Source: Areca catechu (Eukaryota > Streptophyta > Magnoliopsida > Arecales > Arecaceae). Taken from it: a stretch of DNA of 64,000 nt. The stretch's first letter is position 1, and each line of letters begins with the position of its first letter. This document shows positions 33,375 to 45,210 of the stretch, in pieces. The translations under genes and the position numbers were made by a program. The notes under the pieces are model-generated. The model was not told the DNA's origin. It made no database searches and saw only the letters and a program-made list of their open reading frames with translations. The stretch covers positions 33,782,501 through 33,846,500 of the forward strand of contig CM038043.1 of the NCBI GenBank assembly GCA_021397845.1. Direction: 5' to 3'.

Positions 33375-35600
33375 CTAGGCGACTTCGGGTCTCACCCCCT
33401 CCTCGACCCCAAGCTCAGCCTCGACTTTGGCCACCCCTGCCTCCGGCTCAAACTCCACCTTGGCAGTAGCCATACTTGATTGCCCGAGGAACGAGAGTGA
33501 AGGCCGGATCTCGTCCAACCCCTTCAGCCCAAAGAAGCGAAAGGCCTTGCCTTTGAAATCTCTGAACCCTTGATGGTAGGAGTCCAGCATGACTTCGACA
33601 CCCTCATCTTGAAAGCTTGAGATGCCATGAACTTAGGGATGGCCTTAGTAGCTTCTTTCTTGGCCATCTCCATTAGTACAATGACTGTCATGGCCTTCTC
33701 CACCACCGCCGCGGCCCGTGCAGCCTCATCTTCTAGCTACGCCTGGAGGGTCTGCGCCCTACCCTCCAGGTTGGAAATCTCCAACTTGGAGGCTGCCAAC
33801 TCCATGGCCCTAATGGAACACTCCCCCTCCTTACCTTTCAGGCCCTCCTCAAGTTCAGCAGACCTTCCTTCCAGCTCCGCCACCCTCGCTTAGGCACTGG
33901 ATAGCTGGGCTTCCAATTCTTACACTCAGGTGGACAAGCTCTGGGCCTCATTCCTCTCAAGGCGGAGGCATTCCTTGCACCTCAGTAGCACCCAATAGGA
34001 GTCCCGTAGGAGCTGGATGTTGGCTGCCACCTGCACCAAAAACAATAGTCAACACTTCTTACCGAAGTGAGAAGAAAGGAAAGCAGCTTAGGAATCCACT
34101 CACTAACATCAATTAGGGAAATGCCCTGGTGGTGAACTTCACTGGTGGCCTCCCGACCCTGCCCTGCCGGTCTATCGACTAGACAAGGGAATTGAGGATC
34201 CCATCTGCCAACACCCCATCTTGGGTTTTTCCGATGTCTCGAGGAAGGATGATGGTGAGCTTCTTGACCATCTCGCACGATGGCACAGGCGACTGGGAGG
34301 CATCCAGTTAGGTCACCGGCGATGGTGTAGCACTGGCCAAGCGACTGATGGTGGCCTCAGCTCCAGGCGGTAGAGTCAACCTTTCGACGGTGGCAGGTGC
34401 TGCCACCTCCTCCACCTCCAGTTGAGGTGGGACTGCGGTGCTCGGGGGGACCACCAAAGTCGATGGCGGGGCCCCTTCCAAGCCTTGGGCCCCTGACTCA
34501 GGAGTAGCCGGCATGTCGGCTAGCCTCCCCCTCTCTGGTTCTTCTCGGGCTTTGCTCCCAAGCTCTCCTCCTAGCCCTGTAGTTGGGGCCCTTTTCTTGG
34601 ACATCCCTAAAAGCTCTTCGAAGCTAAACTTCATGCCTGCGAGATAAAGCGAATTAGTTAGCCACACCCCAGAGCTGGGCCCATCGTTGAAGAAGAAAAA
34701 TGGCCCTACATCAAGCCTTACCATGGGGATGGGCCTGGCTAACTCCAGCTTCGATGAGATTCCACTCGACCAGCAAATCTCGAAGGGCTGGAACCTCGGA
34801 GTGGACAAGCCGGTCGAATATCTCCTTATCGACGTGCTCGATGGCAGATTGTCGGTTGGGGGAGGTGTCCGGGTCACTCCAGACCCAATCCACCCCTTCG
34901 ACCGAGGCGAACAAAAATTTGCTCTTCCATCCCTTGATGGAAGTGGGCAGATCGAACTTGAGCTCCCCCTTTCGGGGGGACACAAATCACCACCCGTTGT
35001 CAGTCAGGTGATGCTTCAGGGTAAACAAGGCCCTGAAGAGGGAGAAATGGGCAACAATCCCATTGAAGCTACAAAGAATGATGAAACAGAAAATGGTCTA
35101 GACCGTGTTAGGGGTAAGCTGAACTGGGACCAGGTGATAGTGACCCAGAAATGAAAGGAAGAAGACATGGAAAGGGAGACGAAGATCTCCGAGAAAGAAG
35201 TCAGGGACACCGAATGACCTCCAGACATAGAGGAGATCCTCGCCGGTCATCACCAAACTGATGTCGGCCGGACCACTAGGCACCCTAATAGAAGGAGCAT
35301 GCAGAGGGGGAACTACGGGAGTACCAATGACAATCCCCGTCCAGCAGGGACCCCTGCAAAGCATGACTGGAACTTCCTCCTCCTCGCTATCTGAGGAAGG
35401 AGGTCTCAGTCAAGATGGCCCTGCCCCATCAAGGGGACCCTGGTGGTGATGCCCACTACCGGAGGGACCCATCCGAACCAAGGAAGGAGGAGAAAATAAA
35501 GGAAGGAACCTAAAGGACCTAGTAGGAATGCTCCCCCGGCTCGGATCGAAGGATGAGAGAAGGAGGCAAAGAGAGGGCAAAAGAGGTTCTAACATGCTAA
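33375..35600 (-). pseudogene. T2 antisense ORF, 'putative gypsy-type transposon' protein
   Basis: It lies on the strand opposite T2 pol. N-terminal part 35098-35364 (YVWRSFGVPDFFLGDLRLPF, LVPVQLTPNTV) and 34711-34983 (SPRKGELKFDLPTSIKGWKS) match the Transposase_28-type domain of plant proteins. 34308-34647 is Pro/Glu-rich, with FSFEELLGM. 33375-33990 is Ala/Glu-rich, likely coiled coil, ending with GFRDFKGKAF and an acidic tail. Several stops and frameshifts. It has the same position and relative direction as the T1 antisense ORF, and the coding-like conservation in two subfamilies suggests a real product in the ancestor. Function unknown. Confidence 0.65.
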
Positions 35601-36017
35601 GACCTTGCGACCTTGCTCAGGAAAATGGAGAAAGATCACTCCGTGGAAGAAGTTTCATCATTGCCGCTCAAAAACCCTAAAGAAGCAAAAGGACAAATCT
35701 CTTTCAAATGTCCCGGAGCCCCCGTCGCCTCGTACCTGTGAGAGAGTGCACCATATCTCACCCCAGACTAGTCGGGGGGGTGCCACATGTCGGGATCCAT
35801 TAGAAGTAGTGCTTCAATTCGGGGCCAACTTCTTCGGGCCCGGTGTGGCAATTAAGGCCCCTTCGAAGAGGTGTGATGTGGAATCTCCCTATTGGTATGG
35901 GAGCATGATCTCCAGAGTGTTGGTGCATAAAGCATTCATGGAACAGGAGATGCACCCCTCCATGTCAGCGCGATCATTACTCCCATCATCCCAAGCATCA
36001 CTTTGTCGTTCGAGCTC

Positions 36018-36030
36018 AGGAGTGGGGGGC
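36018..36030 (+). other. T2 polypurine tract
   Basis: AGGAGTGGGGGG just before the 3' LTR start TGATGTTGCAC at 36034. Confidence 0.7.
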
Positions 36031-36033
36031 ATC

Positions 36034-37630
36034 TGATGTTGCACTTTCGCTGACGTGGAGTTCCTGCTAACAGCCATGGTGGCAAGGGAAATGCCACCTA
36101 GATACGGCAGCCTAATGAAATGCCAAGGCAAGCCCTCCTGCTGAGGTCAACCCCCAGTTAGGGTCGTGCTCATGAGGCGAGCCCCTCGCCTGAGGCCAGC
36201 TCCTAGCTAGGGTCGTGCTCATGCTGCCAAGGCGAGCTCTCCTGCCGATGTCAGCTCCCAGCCGGGGTCGGGCTCATGAGGTGAGCCCCTCGCATGAGGC
36301 CAGCTTCCAACCGGGGTCATGCTCATGCTGCCAAGGCGAGCCCTCATGCCGAGGTCAGCTCCCAGCCAGGGTCGTGCTCATGAGGTGAGCCCTCCGCTTG
36401 AGACCAGCTCCCTACCGGGGTCGTGTTTATGCTGCCAAGGCAAGCCCTCCTACCGAGATCAGCTCCCGACCGTGGTCATGCTTATGAGACGAGCCTCCCG
36501 CTTGAGGCTAGCTCCTGATTGGGGTCGTGCTCATGCTACCAAGGCGAGCCCTTCTATCGAGGCTAGCTTCAAGCCAGGGTCATGCTCATGAGGTGAGCCC
36601 GCTCACCTGAGGCTAGCTCCCGGCCGAGGTTGTGCTCATGCTGCCAAAGGCATGACTCTCCTCCTTCTGTTTGCCTTACGGAGGGCCAAAAAAGTTTCTG
36701 TGGGTGATAAAAGAAGGGTCAACAAGAATTCAAACCATAGTAAGGAGGTTACCAATCGCCTGCAACCTCTAGAGGGTGGTGCATGTCCTGCCATAAATTC
36801 AAACTCTGTAACACACCATTCCCATGCCCTGAGTGACGTGCAGCCTGCCAGGTTCTAGGCCTTATAACGTGCTGCCACGTCGACGACCGTGCAACCGGGG
36901 GCTTCAAACCCCATGACACGATACCTAAACCTCCCCTGAGAGGAGTACTCCATTAAGGCCCCAAGGCCTTGCGATGCTCTCACGGTCCCTCCAAGAATGA
37001 AAATGCCTCACCATTGCAAGGGGCTTAGATGAACAGCACCCGCCCCTTCCATGGGGAACCATACCACCAAAGGGACAGGACCTGAACCATGCCAGTGTAC
37101 ACTCCCAATGGAAGGATCTCCTTCTAAGGATCGGTCTGACAAGAGGGAGGTTACAGGCAACGGTAAACCCCTCCCAGAGAGAGCACGCGAAAGGGATACT
37201 TGGACAAAGCCCCAGATCTGCTCTGGGCCATCCCACATACATAAGGTAAGAGAGAGGAAAATCAAAAGGTAAGAAAAAATAAATAGGCGAGAAAGAGATG
37301 AAGAACGAGCGAACAAGGGACCCCCAGCAGACCCTTCCAAGCTCTCCGCTCGCATCTTCGCTTGCTCTTTTCCATCTCAATTCTACCTTTCACCCTCTAT
37401 GCGAAGAGCCCCACAAGCTCTCCACCACAGACATTCTGTTCCCCTCGATCGTCCTGTCTGACTTGATCATTGGAGTATCCCCATTGAAATCCTCGGCCCG
37501 GGTCTCCTCTTTTTTGTAGGGCGGTTAGACCAAGGAGCCAGTTAGGAAAGGGAGGGACGAGTATCCCACGAGAACCCGACACGTCTGCAGCGCATCGAAG
37601 CTACAGGCCACGGTGATCTTGGGGGCAACA
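36034..37630 (+). repeat. T2 3' LTR
   Basis: 1,597 bp, the partner of the 5' LTR. It starts TGATGTTGCACTTTCGCTGA and ends GGGGGCAACA. It has the 104 bp array (36120-36650) without any insert, followed by the same unique part. Some blocks are decayed (ATTGGAGTATCCCC where the 5' LTR has ATCGAAGTGTCCCC). Confidence 0.9.
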
Positions 37631-37635
37631 GGTGC

Positions 37636-39569
37636 AATGATGGAATTAATTAAGACTTCCTAGGAATCACCAATGTATAATGTAATAGAGGAAGCCATGC
37701 ATGAAAATTTTCCCCATGATTCATTAAACCCTAGTTTGACTTATATTGAGATGGATGATCTTGATATTGAGGGATGTATATCTTAAAACTGAATGACCTA
37801 GTATAAACATCCTATCCCAATACCATCCTAGTTTGGATCAAGCAATATGAGCCATCAACCAAACCCCCAATAGCTCCCTTTTTAGAATCACCACTTGATA
37901 TAGAATTGAAGACACTTCCTGTCATGTTCACTGATACTTTACCAGCAATATACAATCGAGAAGCCTAAATTATAGGTGTTCTAAATGCATATAATGAAGT
38001 TATTCGGTAGGATATTATCATATGAGGGATATCAAAGTTTAAACTTTTAAATCTGATTTCTTTGTATTTGGCACTACTTTGGAGAACTACCACCAAAATT
38101 TATCTATAGTATTAAAACGATGTTGGGAGACATAATTGATATTGATTTGGAAAAAGTGCCAAGCTATAGATTAGAAGGGGCTTGTGCCAAGATCTAAGTT
38201 ATTAGCTGAATCCCTTATGACTCTGGTTGAACTATTGCCCATGAAGGAAGAGGCATCAAATGGGGATCCTGAGGTACTCCCTTGGCATATCAACTATATA
38301 GATATAGGTCTATTAGAATCCCAACTGATACTAAAGTTATGTTTAGATCTAATTATAAAGAATGAATTGTTAGCTACTAAGGGAACGGGCTACTTAATGG
38401 TCCCATGCAGGAAATATTCTAAAGCTAAATCTAAATCACATAGGGAATTACAAATCCATGTCAAGATTCAGGTAGGAATAGGATGGGATCCTAAGAGGTT
38501 TGGCTAAAGATGGTAAACTTAGCGCTGGTTCGGAGATAACCCAACAATCTCATTTTCATTTTAGTATAATTATAGGAATTTAGGAGCCTGCTACTCTAAA
38601 GCCCTCTTCAACCCCCGAAGCACACTCACCCAGGTATATTTTATCCTTTTCTTTTATGTGCTTATTTTCTTTCCAACTTCATTGAGGATAATATTGATTA
38701 AGTTGGGGAGAGATAACTAATCTAATTAAGTCCTCAAGTATGACCAGAAGTAATTAGTTGTGTATCCAGATTTTATCTCGATTTGAAGTTAATTAGGCAC
38801 CCTAATCAATGATTAAATAATAGCCTAGATAGTTTTAAAGATACTAGGGGACAAATCACTAAGTAAGCCCAACAAATGGTAGAGTGTTGACCACATTAAA
38901 TTTTGGAAATAATTCCAGAATTCTCTTCCTTCTTATCTCAATAAAAATCTGCTTATTGAGAGTATGGGTGGAAAGGTTGAGATATAATAAAGATCTTTTA
39001 CATAAAAATAAATTACCAGAGAGTCAATCTGATCTCATAGCTCTTCTTGAACTCTTATGGAGTAACCGGGCCCCTTTTCCTAAGTAAGCATTATGGTTCG
39101 CATCAAAAAGTGGAAAGGTCAAGATATCTATTAAGTAATGGCACCCCACTGAGTAACCAGGCTCCTTCATCTAAGTATTGTGATTTACATCAAAAGATGA
39201 GGATGTTAATACTTAAGAAGTTAAGACATTGCACTAGACTCTTTTAAAAAATAGAAAAAGAAGGAAAAAAAGAAAAAAAGTCAAAAAAAGGGAATGAAAG
39301 GACTAAAGTGTAAAAAGATAACAAACCTGACTCAAATCAAGTTAGAGGATTTAAAGAGTAAGTTGGGGGATGGTAAGGAAGACCTCTAAAGATTTTTATA
39401 GTCAATACACAACTACTATTTGGGTTGACTCAATGATCCAATGAAGTACCTCTTTAATGGTCTAGCCGGTTATCAGCTACTTGTAGGACTATCTAAGTCA
39501 ACTTTTAATTTAAGGATGAGTTTATATACATAGCTAATTATCTGTTTTACTCGAGGATAAGCAAAGTTC
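37636..39569 (+). pseudogene. H interior, 3' part
   Basis: It continues the H sequence after T2. 37636-37800 matches the second half of the A1 182-codon frame. 38184-38507 (107 codons; SKLLAES...VELLPMKEEAS) matches A1 5536-5736. From 38520 on it is non-coding; at 38678-38710 it carries ACTTCATTGAGGATAAT then AAGTTGGGGAG, as in Athila-type 3' regions. No pol gene is seen anywhere. Confidence 0.6.
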
Positions 39570-39582
39570 AAGTTGGGGGATG
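39570..39582 (+). other. H polypurine tract
   Basis: AAGTTGGGGGATG abuts the 3' LTR start TGATAATT. A similar tract 860 bp upstream (38699-38710) may be an extra one. Confidence 0.75.
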
Positions 39583-40287
39583 TGATAATTATATTATACA
39601 TATATATAAAAGTATTGATTTAATAATTAAATTATCTTTATTTATTTAAAATTTATATTTTTATATATTATTTGTAGGAAAGGGATTGTCATTGTGAAGA
39701 GCTCAATTTATGGGTTCAAACAAAATAAGTTTGAAGCGAATCAAACTTGAAATGAGCCCAGAATAGATTTTTGAAGATTTAATATAGAATTACATAAATT
39801 TTAGAACACCCAGTTCACTATGGACTAGTTGCTTGGTTTATGGAATGCCAGATGGACCACCAGTAGCCATAGCTATCAGTCCACGATGCAGAGCCATAGA
39901 CCATGAGTGGCTTTTAGCCCCAAAACACCATCCCGCCGCCATCGAAGTTGCCGTCCACCTTCTTCACCCCCATGGAACCTGCTCCATGGCCCTCTCCTCC
40001 ATTATCTGGCCATCTTTTTCTCCTTTCTTTCACCTTTTTCTTTGATTAATCAAGTTGAGATGCTGCTCATCCATCACCTGAGTAATGGCCATTCCTCTCA
40101 TCCATCGCCCGAGTCACCATCTCTGGCCATTGTCGGTCCATCTTCTTTCCTGACTGTTCTCCCATCTCCACCACTATCATCCACCCATCTCCTTCTTTGT
40201 ATCAAGCCATCCACCAAGCATCACCCATAGTCTTCTTAGCGACAAGTCTCAATGGCATGCATATTAGTCCGATGAAGCTCTGGCATG

Positions 40288-40850
40288 GTCTTAGTGAAGG
40301 CAGCTGCAGCCCAGGGAGAAATGGTAGCGGCATTCAGGCGACAGCAACCAATGGAAGGGAAGGTGCATGGATCTTAAAGTAGTCAGTGGCCCATAATTTT
40401 GCCTGATTTCTGAATTGTTGATCCAGATCCAAGAGCTAGAAAGTTGTTGATCGGTCAAACACTAGTCAAATGGGGGACAGAAACCTAATACTACTAGGAT
40501 TGGGCATATTCATATCTAACCGTTGAGTCCTCTAAAGTTAAATCTTAGCCACTCTTTTGATTCTTTTGTCTTAGTGAAGGCAGCTGCAGCCCAGGGAGAA
40601 ATGGTAGCGGCATTCAGGCGACAGCAACCAATGGAAGGGAAGGTGCATGGATCTTAAAGTAGTCAGTGGCCCATAATTTTGCCTGATTTCTGAATTGTTG
40701 ATCCAGATCCAAGAGCTAGAAAGTTGTTGATCGGTCAAACACTAGTCAAAATGGGGGACAGAAACCTAATACTACTAGGATTGGGCATATTCATATCTAA
40801 CCGTTGAGTCCTCTAAAGTTAAATCTTAGCCACTCTTTTGATTCTTTTGT
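40288..40850 (+). repeat. 280 bp tandem duplication in the H 3' LTR
   Basis: Copy 1 is about 40288-40567 and copy 2 about 40568-40848. By eye they differ by only one inserted A. The joint shows GTCTTAGTGAAGG shared by both. The 5' LTR has a single diverged copy (about 250-540), so the doubling happened in this LTR after H inserted. Confidence 0.9.
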
Positions 40851-40898
40851 TTAGTCCCACACCAAAAATCCATGAAAATCTCTCCCTTATTAAACCCT

Positions 40899-40908
40899 AT
40901 AAAATGGC
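40899..40908 (+). promoter_or_regulatory. H LTR TATA box
   Basis: TATAAAATGG, with CATAAAAAGG in the same place in the 5' LTR. Followed by a C/T-rich stretch. Probably the core promoter. Confidence 0.45.
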
Positions 40909-41670
40909 TCCTATACTTCTACCTGGGATCATTAGTTTCTACAGTAATTATTATACTAATTTATTTTCCTGCTCTCTTATTTAGATCATTGTATTAGGCT
41001 TAGGAAAGAGAGAAATTATGGAGGAGATCTAGTGGCAATGATATGTGGCTAGACTCCTTCAACCTAGGATGAAGATGAAGCCTATAACCGGGTTTTATTT
41101 CTCTTTTTTGTACTTGATTCCTATATAATAAAAATCATGCTCTTCTTTTATATATCTTTTAAGTTATTTTTTTGATCAAGATTTTGATCTAGCATACATA
41201 GCCTACACCCTTTATTAGCATGCCATGATCTCAGGATACGATATATGCCTAAGAGAGGTAGATCGTAGTATGGTAGATTAGATCCCTAACCTTGCAAATC
41301 AATTAGATAGTTTATACTATAAGCAGATGTGTCGTGATCTCCGGATACGGCTCATGCCTAACAAGAGATAAATTATTCTAACCCTAAATTTGCAAGAATT
41401 ATTGTTATTACAACATAAAGAAAAGAAGATAAAACATGTTTGCATGGTAGATTCGAATTCCTAAGTTACTTCTCCTGATGTCTTGATTTAATTAAGTAAT
41501 TTGTTGTTATCTTTTAATAACTACTACTCTTAACCTAATCCTCTACAATAATTTTCATTTTGCTTTTTTTCATGAAATAATTATCCTTAATCCTTGAGGA
41601 TACGATCCTGACTCACCATTAGCTATAGTAGTGAGTAGGTTTTATTTTTGATTACCTATGATAGCGATCA

Positions 41671-43746
41671 CTTTATTAGACATGGTTTGATCTGTGATGT
41701 GCTTTGCAAATATGCCTATCTCCTTTTGGGGATATGCATTGGAAACTGCCTGTTATGTGCTTAACAAGGTTTCGAGCAAGTCTATCAATAAAATACCATA
41801 TAAGAAATGGACAAGGCATAGGCCAGTACTCTTATACCTTAGGATTTGGGGGTATTCGACTTATGTCAAATGTTTAAAGATAGATAAACTTGAGCCTAGG
41901 TCTAATAAGTGTTTGTTTATAAGATATCCAAAAGAAATGAGAGACTATTATTTCTACCTTCCTGATGAACAAAAAGTGTTTGTCAGTAATAAGTAGTCTT
42001 TTTAAAAAATGAGTTCCATCGAGAAGGACTAATGCTACTAACATTTGACTTAATAAAGTTTGAGAGGTAGAAATACCATCACATTCTAATGAGCTAATAT
42101 AACTAGATTTGATTATAGAATCAAACCCAAAACCCATTGAGATGCACCTTTAAGGAGATTTGGTAGAGCACCACATCAACCAGACAGATACTACAATTTC
42201 TTAGTTCGAGATGGTGATCCTATTGAACTAGATAAAAATCATGAGGATTCAATCACTTATATGGATGTAATATAGAGGCCTGACTTTGAGGAATGGCTTA
42301 AAGCCATGAGATCTGAGATGAAATCCATGAAAATCAATGATGTGTGGACATTCATTGATTTACATGAAGGGATTAAACCCATAGGGTGCAAATGGATTTT
42401 CAAAATGAAAAGGGGCATAGGCGGAAATGTGAAAACCTATAAAGCCTATTTGGTTGCTAAGAGATATCATCAACATTACGGTATAGACTATGATAAGACA
42501 TTTTTTCCTATAGCAATGCTTAAATCTAATCAGATTATGCTTGCAATAGCACCATACTTAGATTATGAAATCTAGCAAATGGATGTCAAGACAGCCTTCT
42601 TTAATAGAGAGCTTGAAGAAGAGATGTATATAATACAACCTGAAGGGTTCACATCCATAGATGAATCTAAAGTATGCAAGTTTCAAAGATCCATTTATAG
42701 ATTGAAGCAAGTCTCTCAAAGTTAGAACATGCATTTTGAGAAAACAATCAAAATATATGGCTTCATTAAGAATGAAGAAGAACCTTGTATCTACAAGTGG
42801 GTTAATGGTTCTTTAGTTATATTCCTTGCACTATACGTGAATGACATTCTCTTATTTGGAAATGACATTCCTGCATTACAAGGTGTAAAGCTCTTGCTAT
42901 TGTCTTAATTCTTCAAGAAAGATTTGGGAGAAGCATCCTACATCTTAGGGATGAAAATCTATGCAGATAGATCTAAAAAGGTTGCTAGGATTGTTCCAAG
43001 CTATGTACATTGATATCATGCTGAAATAGTTCAACATGACATATTCCAAAAGAGGCTATCCACCGATAGACCAAGGAATCACTCTCTCTAAAAAGAATTG
43101 CCTGACTATAGCACAAGGAGAGAGCATATGAGTAGAATCCCATATGCCTCGGTATTGGGATCTATTATGTGTATTATGACATGTATGAGGCTCGATGTGG
43201 CCTACTCACTAGGCATAGTGAGTAGGTATTAGTCTAATTTGGGTGAAAAGCATTTGCAGGTTGTGAAAATAATCTTTAAGTATTTAAGAAATATTAAAGA
43301 CTAATGGCTTATTTATTGAGATACTAACTTTAAACTTATTAGATATACTGATTTTAGTTTTTAATTAGATCATGATGATAGCAAAAATGTGTCTGGTTAT
43401 ATTTTTACCCTATTTGATGTAGTGATTTGCTGGAAAAATTTCAAGCAACACACAGTAGCTAATTCTGTGTGCAAAGTAGAATATATTGTAGCATCTGAAG
43501 TTGCCAAGGAAGCTATTTGGTTATGGAAGTTCATTAGTGAGCTTGGCATAGTTCTTTCAGTTGATGGTCCCATCTAATATATTGTGATAGTACTAGAGCT
43601 ATTACTTAAGCTAAGGAACCCAAGTTCCATCAGAGAACCAAAAATATTCTATGACACTATCACCTTGTACAAGAAATTATTGACAGAGATGAAGTTGACT
43701 TATAAAAGATTGATGGCAAAGAAAACCTAGCCGACCCTTACACTAT
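41671..43746 (+). pseudogene. C1 copia integrase end, RT and RNase H, broken
   Basis: The integrase is cut in mid-domain by H. 41694-41996: FWGYALETACYVLNKV (integrase end) and the following link. RT: 42306-42575 with WTFIDLHEGIKPIGCKWIFK and YGIDYDKTFFPIA, then QMDVKTAFFN, then LYVNDILLFG (the YVDD site reads YVND). RNase H: about 43340-43577, with SGYIFTLFDVVICW and VEYIVASEVAKEAIWL. Many in-frame stops. The last codons, up to ADPYT at 43746, are followed by S1; the reading frame resumes at 54692. Confidence 0.85.
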
Positions 43747-44061
43747 TATTGCCCAGATATGGTGCCCAAGAGGGGGGGTGAATTGGGTATTTTAAAAATT
43801 AAAGCAATATATGTGCTATCAAGTTCAAAGGTGAAGAGTGATAGTGCTTAAGTAATTGTGCAACGGAAGCAATGAAATATAACAACAATTAAAGAGCAAA
43901 AGAAGATAGAGAGTAAAGCAATGCAAACACACAAGAAGTATAGTGGTTCGGTGCACCTAGCACCTACATCCACTCCCCAAGCTCCACTTGGAAATTTCAC
44001 TATAATCTCTTCTATATTACGCCGACTTGTTTTACCAGGCTCACAAGTCAAAACCTTACAC

Positions 44062-44206
44062 ACTTGTTTTGGCTTCGGGCTTACAAGCAACCCTAGTTGG
44101 TTTTATCAATTGGCTCACCAACAAACCTCACTCACTTGTTTTGGCTTCGGGCTTACAAGCAACCCTAGTTGGTTTTATCAATTGGCTCACCAACAAACCT
44201 CACACT
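44062..44206. repeat. S1 LTR double unit, about 76 bp
   Basis: Two nearly identical copies of ACTTGTTTTGGCTTCGGGCT...CAACAAACCTCACT in tandem. The other LTR has the same pair at about 53525-53670, so the doubling came before insertion. Confidence 0.9.
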
Positions 44207-44635
44207 AGTTTCAAATTTCCTTGAAACTAGTCTAAGACAAAAATAATATGAATACAATGAATAAATCAAGACAAACTCCTTTTGAGCAAAAAGTAATTCG
44301 ATGTAGCTCTTGATGGAGACTCTTCAAGCCTTTCTCTTGGAATCTTTGGACCTCACTAAATGCCAAACACTTGAAAGTTGGATTCCTCAAAGATGGTAAG
44401 CTTTTGGCTAAGGAATCTCTTGGTTTTCTCACTCTTTTTGGCTTGGAATTGATTGAAGGCTTTGTACTTTCACTCTATTCTTTTTCACTTTATCTCCTTG
44501 CCTTTTTTGAAGTTAGGTGGAGGTTAAATACCTCATTCAAGCTGAAACAACTCCACAAGACCGTTAGAATAAAAAATATGGCCGTTTATGGTCGTTAGAA
44601 ATCAAATCAAAAGTTCAGAAAAACTAGCCGTTATG

Positions 44636-44935
44636 CCATGAGTCGACCTCTGGATCAAGTGTCGACCTCATGAGTCGACCTCCAGTTTATCTTAGGCAAA
44701 AATCCAGAAAACTATAGTTCTGTCCAGTTTGAAATCTTAGGCAATGAGTCGACCTCTGGTGTCGACCTCTGGACAGGTGTTGACCTCTGGTGGTCGACCT
44801 CTGGAGCGTGCCACTGAAATTTTGCCGTGCCGGCCTTGCTGAACTTTTCTTTTCTTCATGAGTCGACCTCTGGTGGTCGACCTTTGGCAAGGTGTCGACC
44901 TCTGGTGGTCGACCTCTGGTCTGAATTTTTCTGAA
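44636..44935. repeat. S1 LTR GTCGAC motif array (3' LTR)
   Basis: About ten copies of GTCGACCTCTGG or close variants, some paired as GTCGACCTCTGGTGGTCGACCTCTGG. GTCGAC is itself palindromic. The 5' LTR has the same array at 54100-54400 with one extra copy. Confidence 0.85.
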
Positions 44936-45210
44936 ACTCTTGGAGAGGTGCGTGCCATGCTTGAGTTTCTCTAAGCCTTTATTTCTTTTGTAAATTTCTT
45001 CTTAATAAGAAGGTCCAATATGAGAAATTTGATTTTGTTCAAGGTAGAAGAGCTCTTTTCCAAAATCAAGCAAGCTTGGTTTCATCATTGTACTCTTAGT
45101 ACTCTTTTTGAATAACCTAAGTCCTGAATCTTTATCTTGAAATGAAACATTAGTCCAAACATATACTCAACCTTTTGTTAATCATCAAAACTAAGGAGCC
45201 AAAGCCAATA

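Larger units (their letters stand above)
23476..37630 (+). mobile_element. T2: Tat-like gypsy retrotransposon
   Basis: 14.2 kb including a 1.3 kb insert, flanked by a perfect GGTGC duplication (23471-23475, 37631-37635) in H. LTRs 23476-26790 and 36034-37630. The interior has gag, protease, RT, RNase H, aRNH, integrase, a tandem array, an AG microsatellite and an antisense ORF. It is a different subfamily from T1 (other LTR repeats, distinct protein sequence) with the same layout. All genes carry stops or frameshifts. Confidence 0.9.
1..41670 (+). mobile_element. H: Athila-like non-autonomous gypsy LTR element, interrupted
   Basis: The element enters the window inside its 5' LTR and ends with its 3' LTR at 41670. 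Its own DNA is 1-3226, 10678-10691, 23315-23475 and 37631-41670; the rest is the inserted elements A1, T1 and T2. Removing them gives an internal region of about 4.0 kb, matching the 3,978 bp interior of the related element A1. The primer site is a decayed Asp-tRNA type, and an ATTGAGGATAAT...AAGTTGGGGAG stretch precedes the end, both usual in Athila-type elements. There is a gag-like zinc knuckle but no protease, RT or integrase, so it must have moved in trans. It sits in the integrase of C1; its left duplication lies outside the window and the right one is probably CTTTA (41671-41675). The lineage name is inferred. Confidence 0.8.
39583..41670 (+). repeat. H 3' LTR
   Basis: 2,088 bp, including an extra 280 bp tandem copy. 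TATAAAATGG at 40899-40908 is a probable TATA box. It ends GATAGCGATCA at 41670, after which the C1 integrase sequence begins in frame. The first 450 bp have no counterpart in the window except the matching ends of the A1 LTRs. Confidence 0.85.
43747..45210 (-). repeat. S1 3' LTR
   Basis: 1,464 bp. On the plus strand it starts TATTGCCCAGATATGG (TGTTGCCC in the other LTR) and ends CCAATA (CCAACA in the other). It contains a doubled unit of about 76 bp (44062-44206) and a GTCGAC-rich array (44636-44935). Short frames inside it are copied in the other LTR and are not genes. Confidence 0.9.

Noticed and set aside
36319..36591. Repetitive Cys/Ser/Pro frames in the T2 LTRs (also 25266-25811)
   Set aside because: They come from the 104 bp array having no stops in one frame. 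The composition repeats with the unit.
43921..44224. Frames with a repeated FGFGLTSNPSWFYQLAHQQT-like peptide
   Set aside because: Produced by the doubled 76 bp unit in the S1 LTRs; non-coding LTR sequence.
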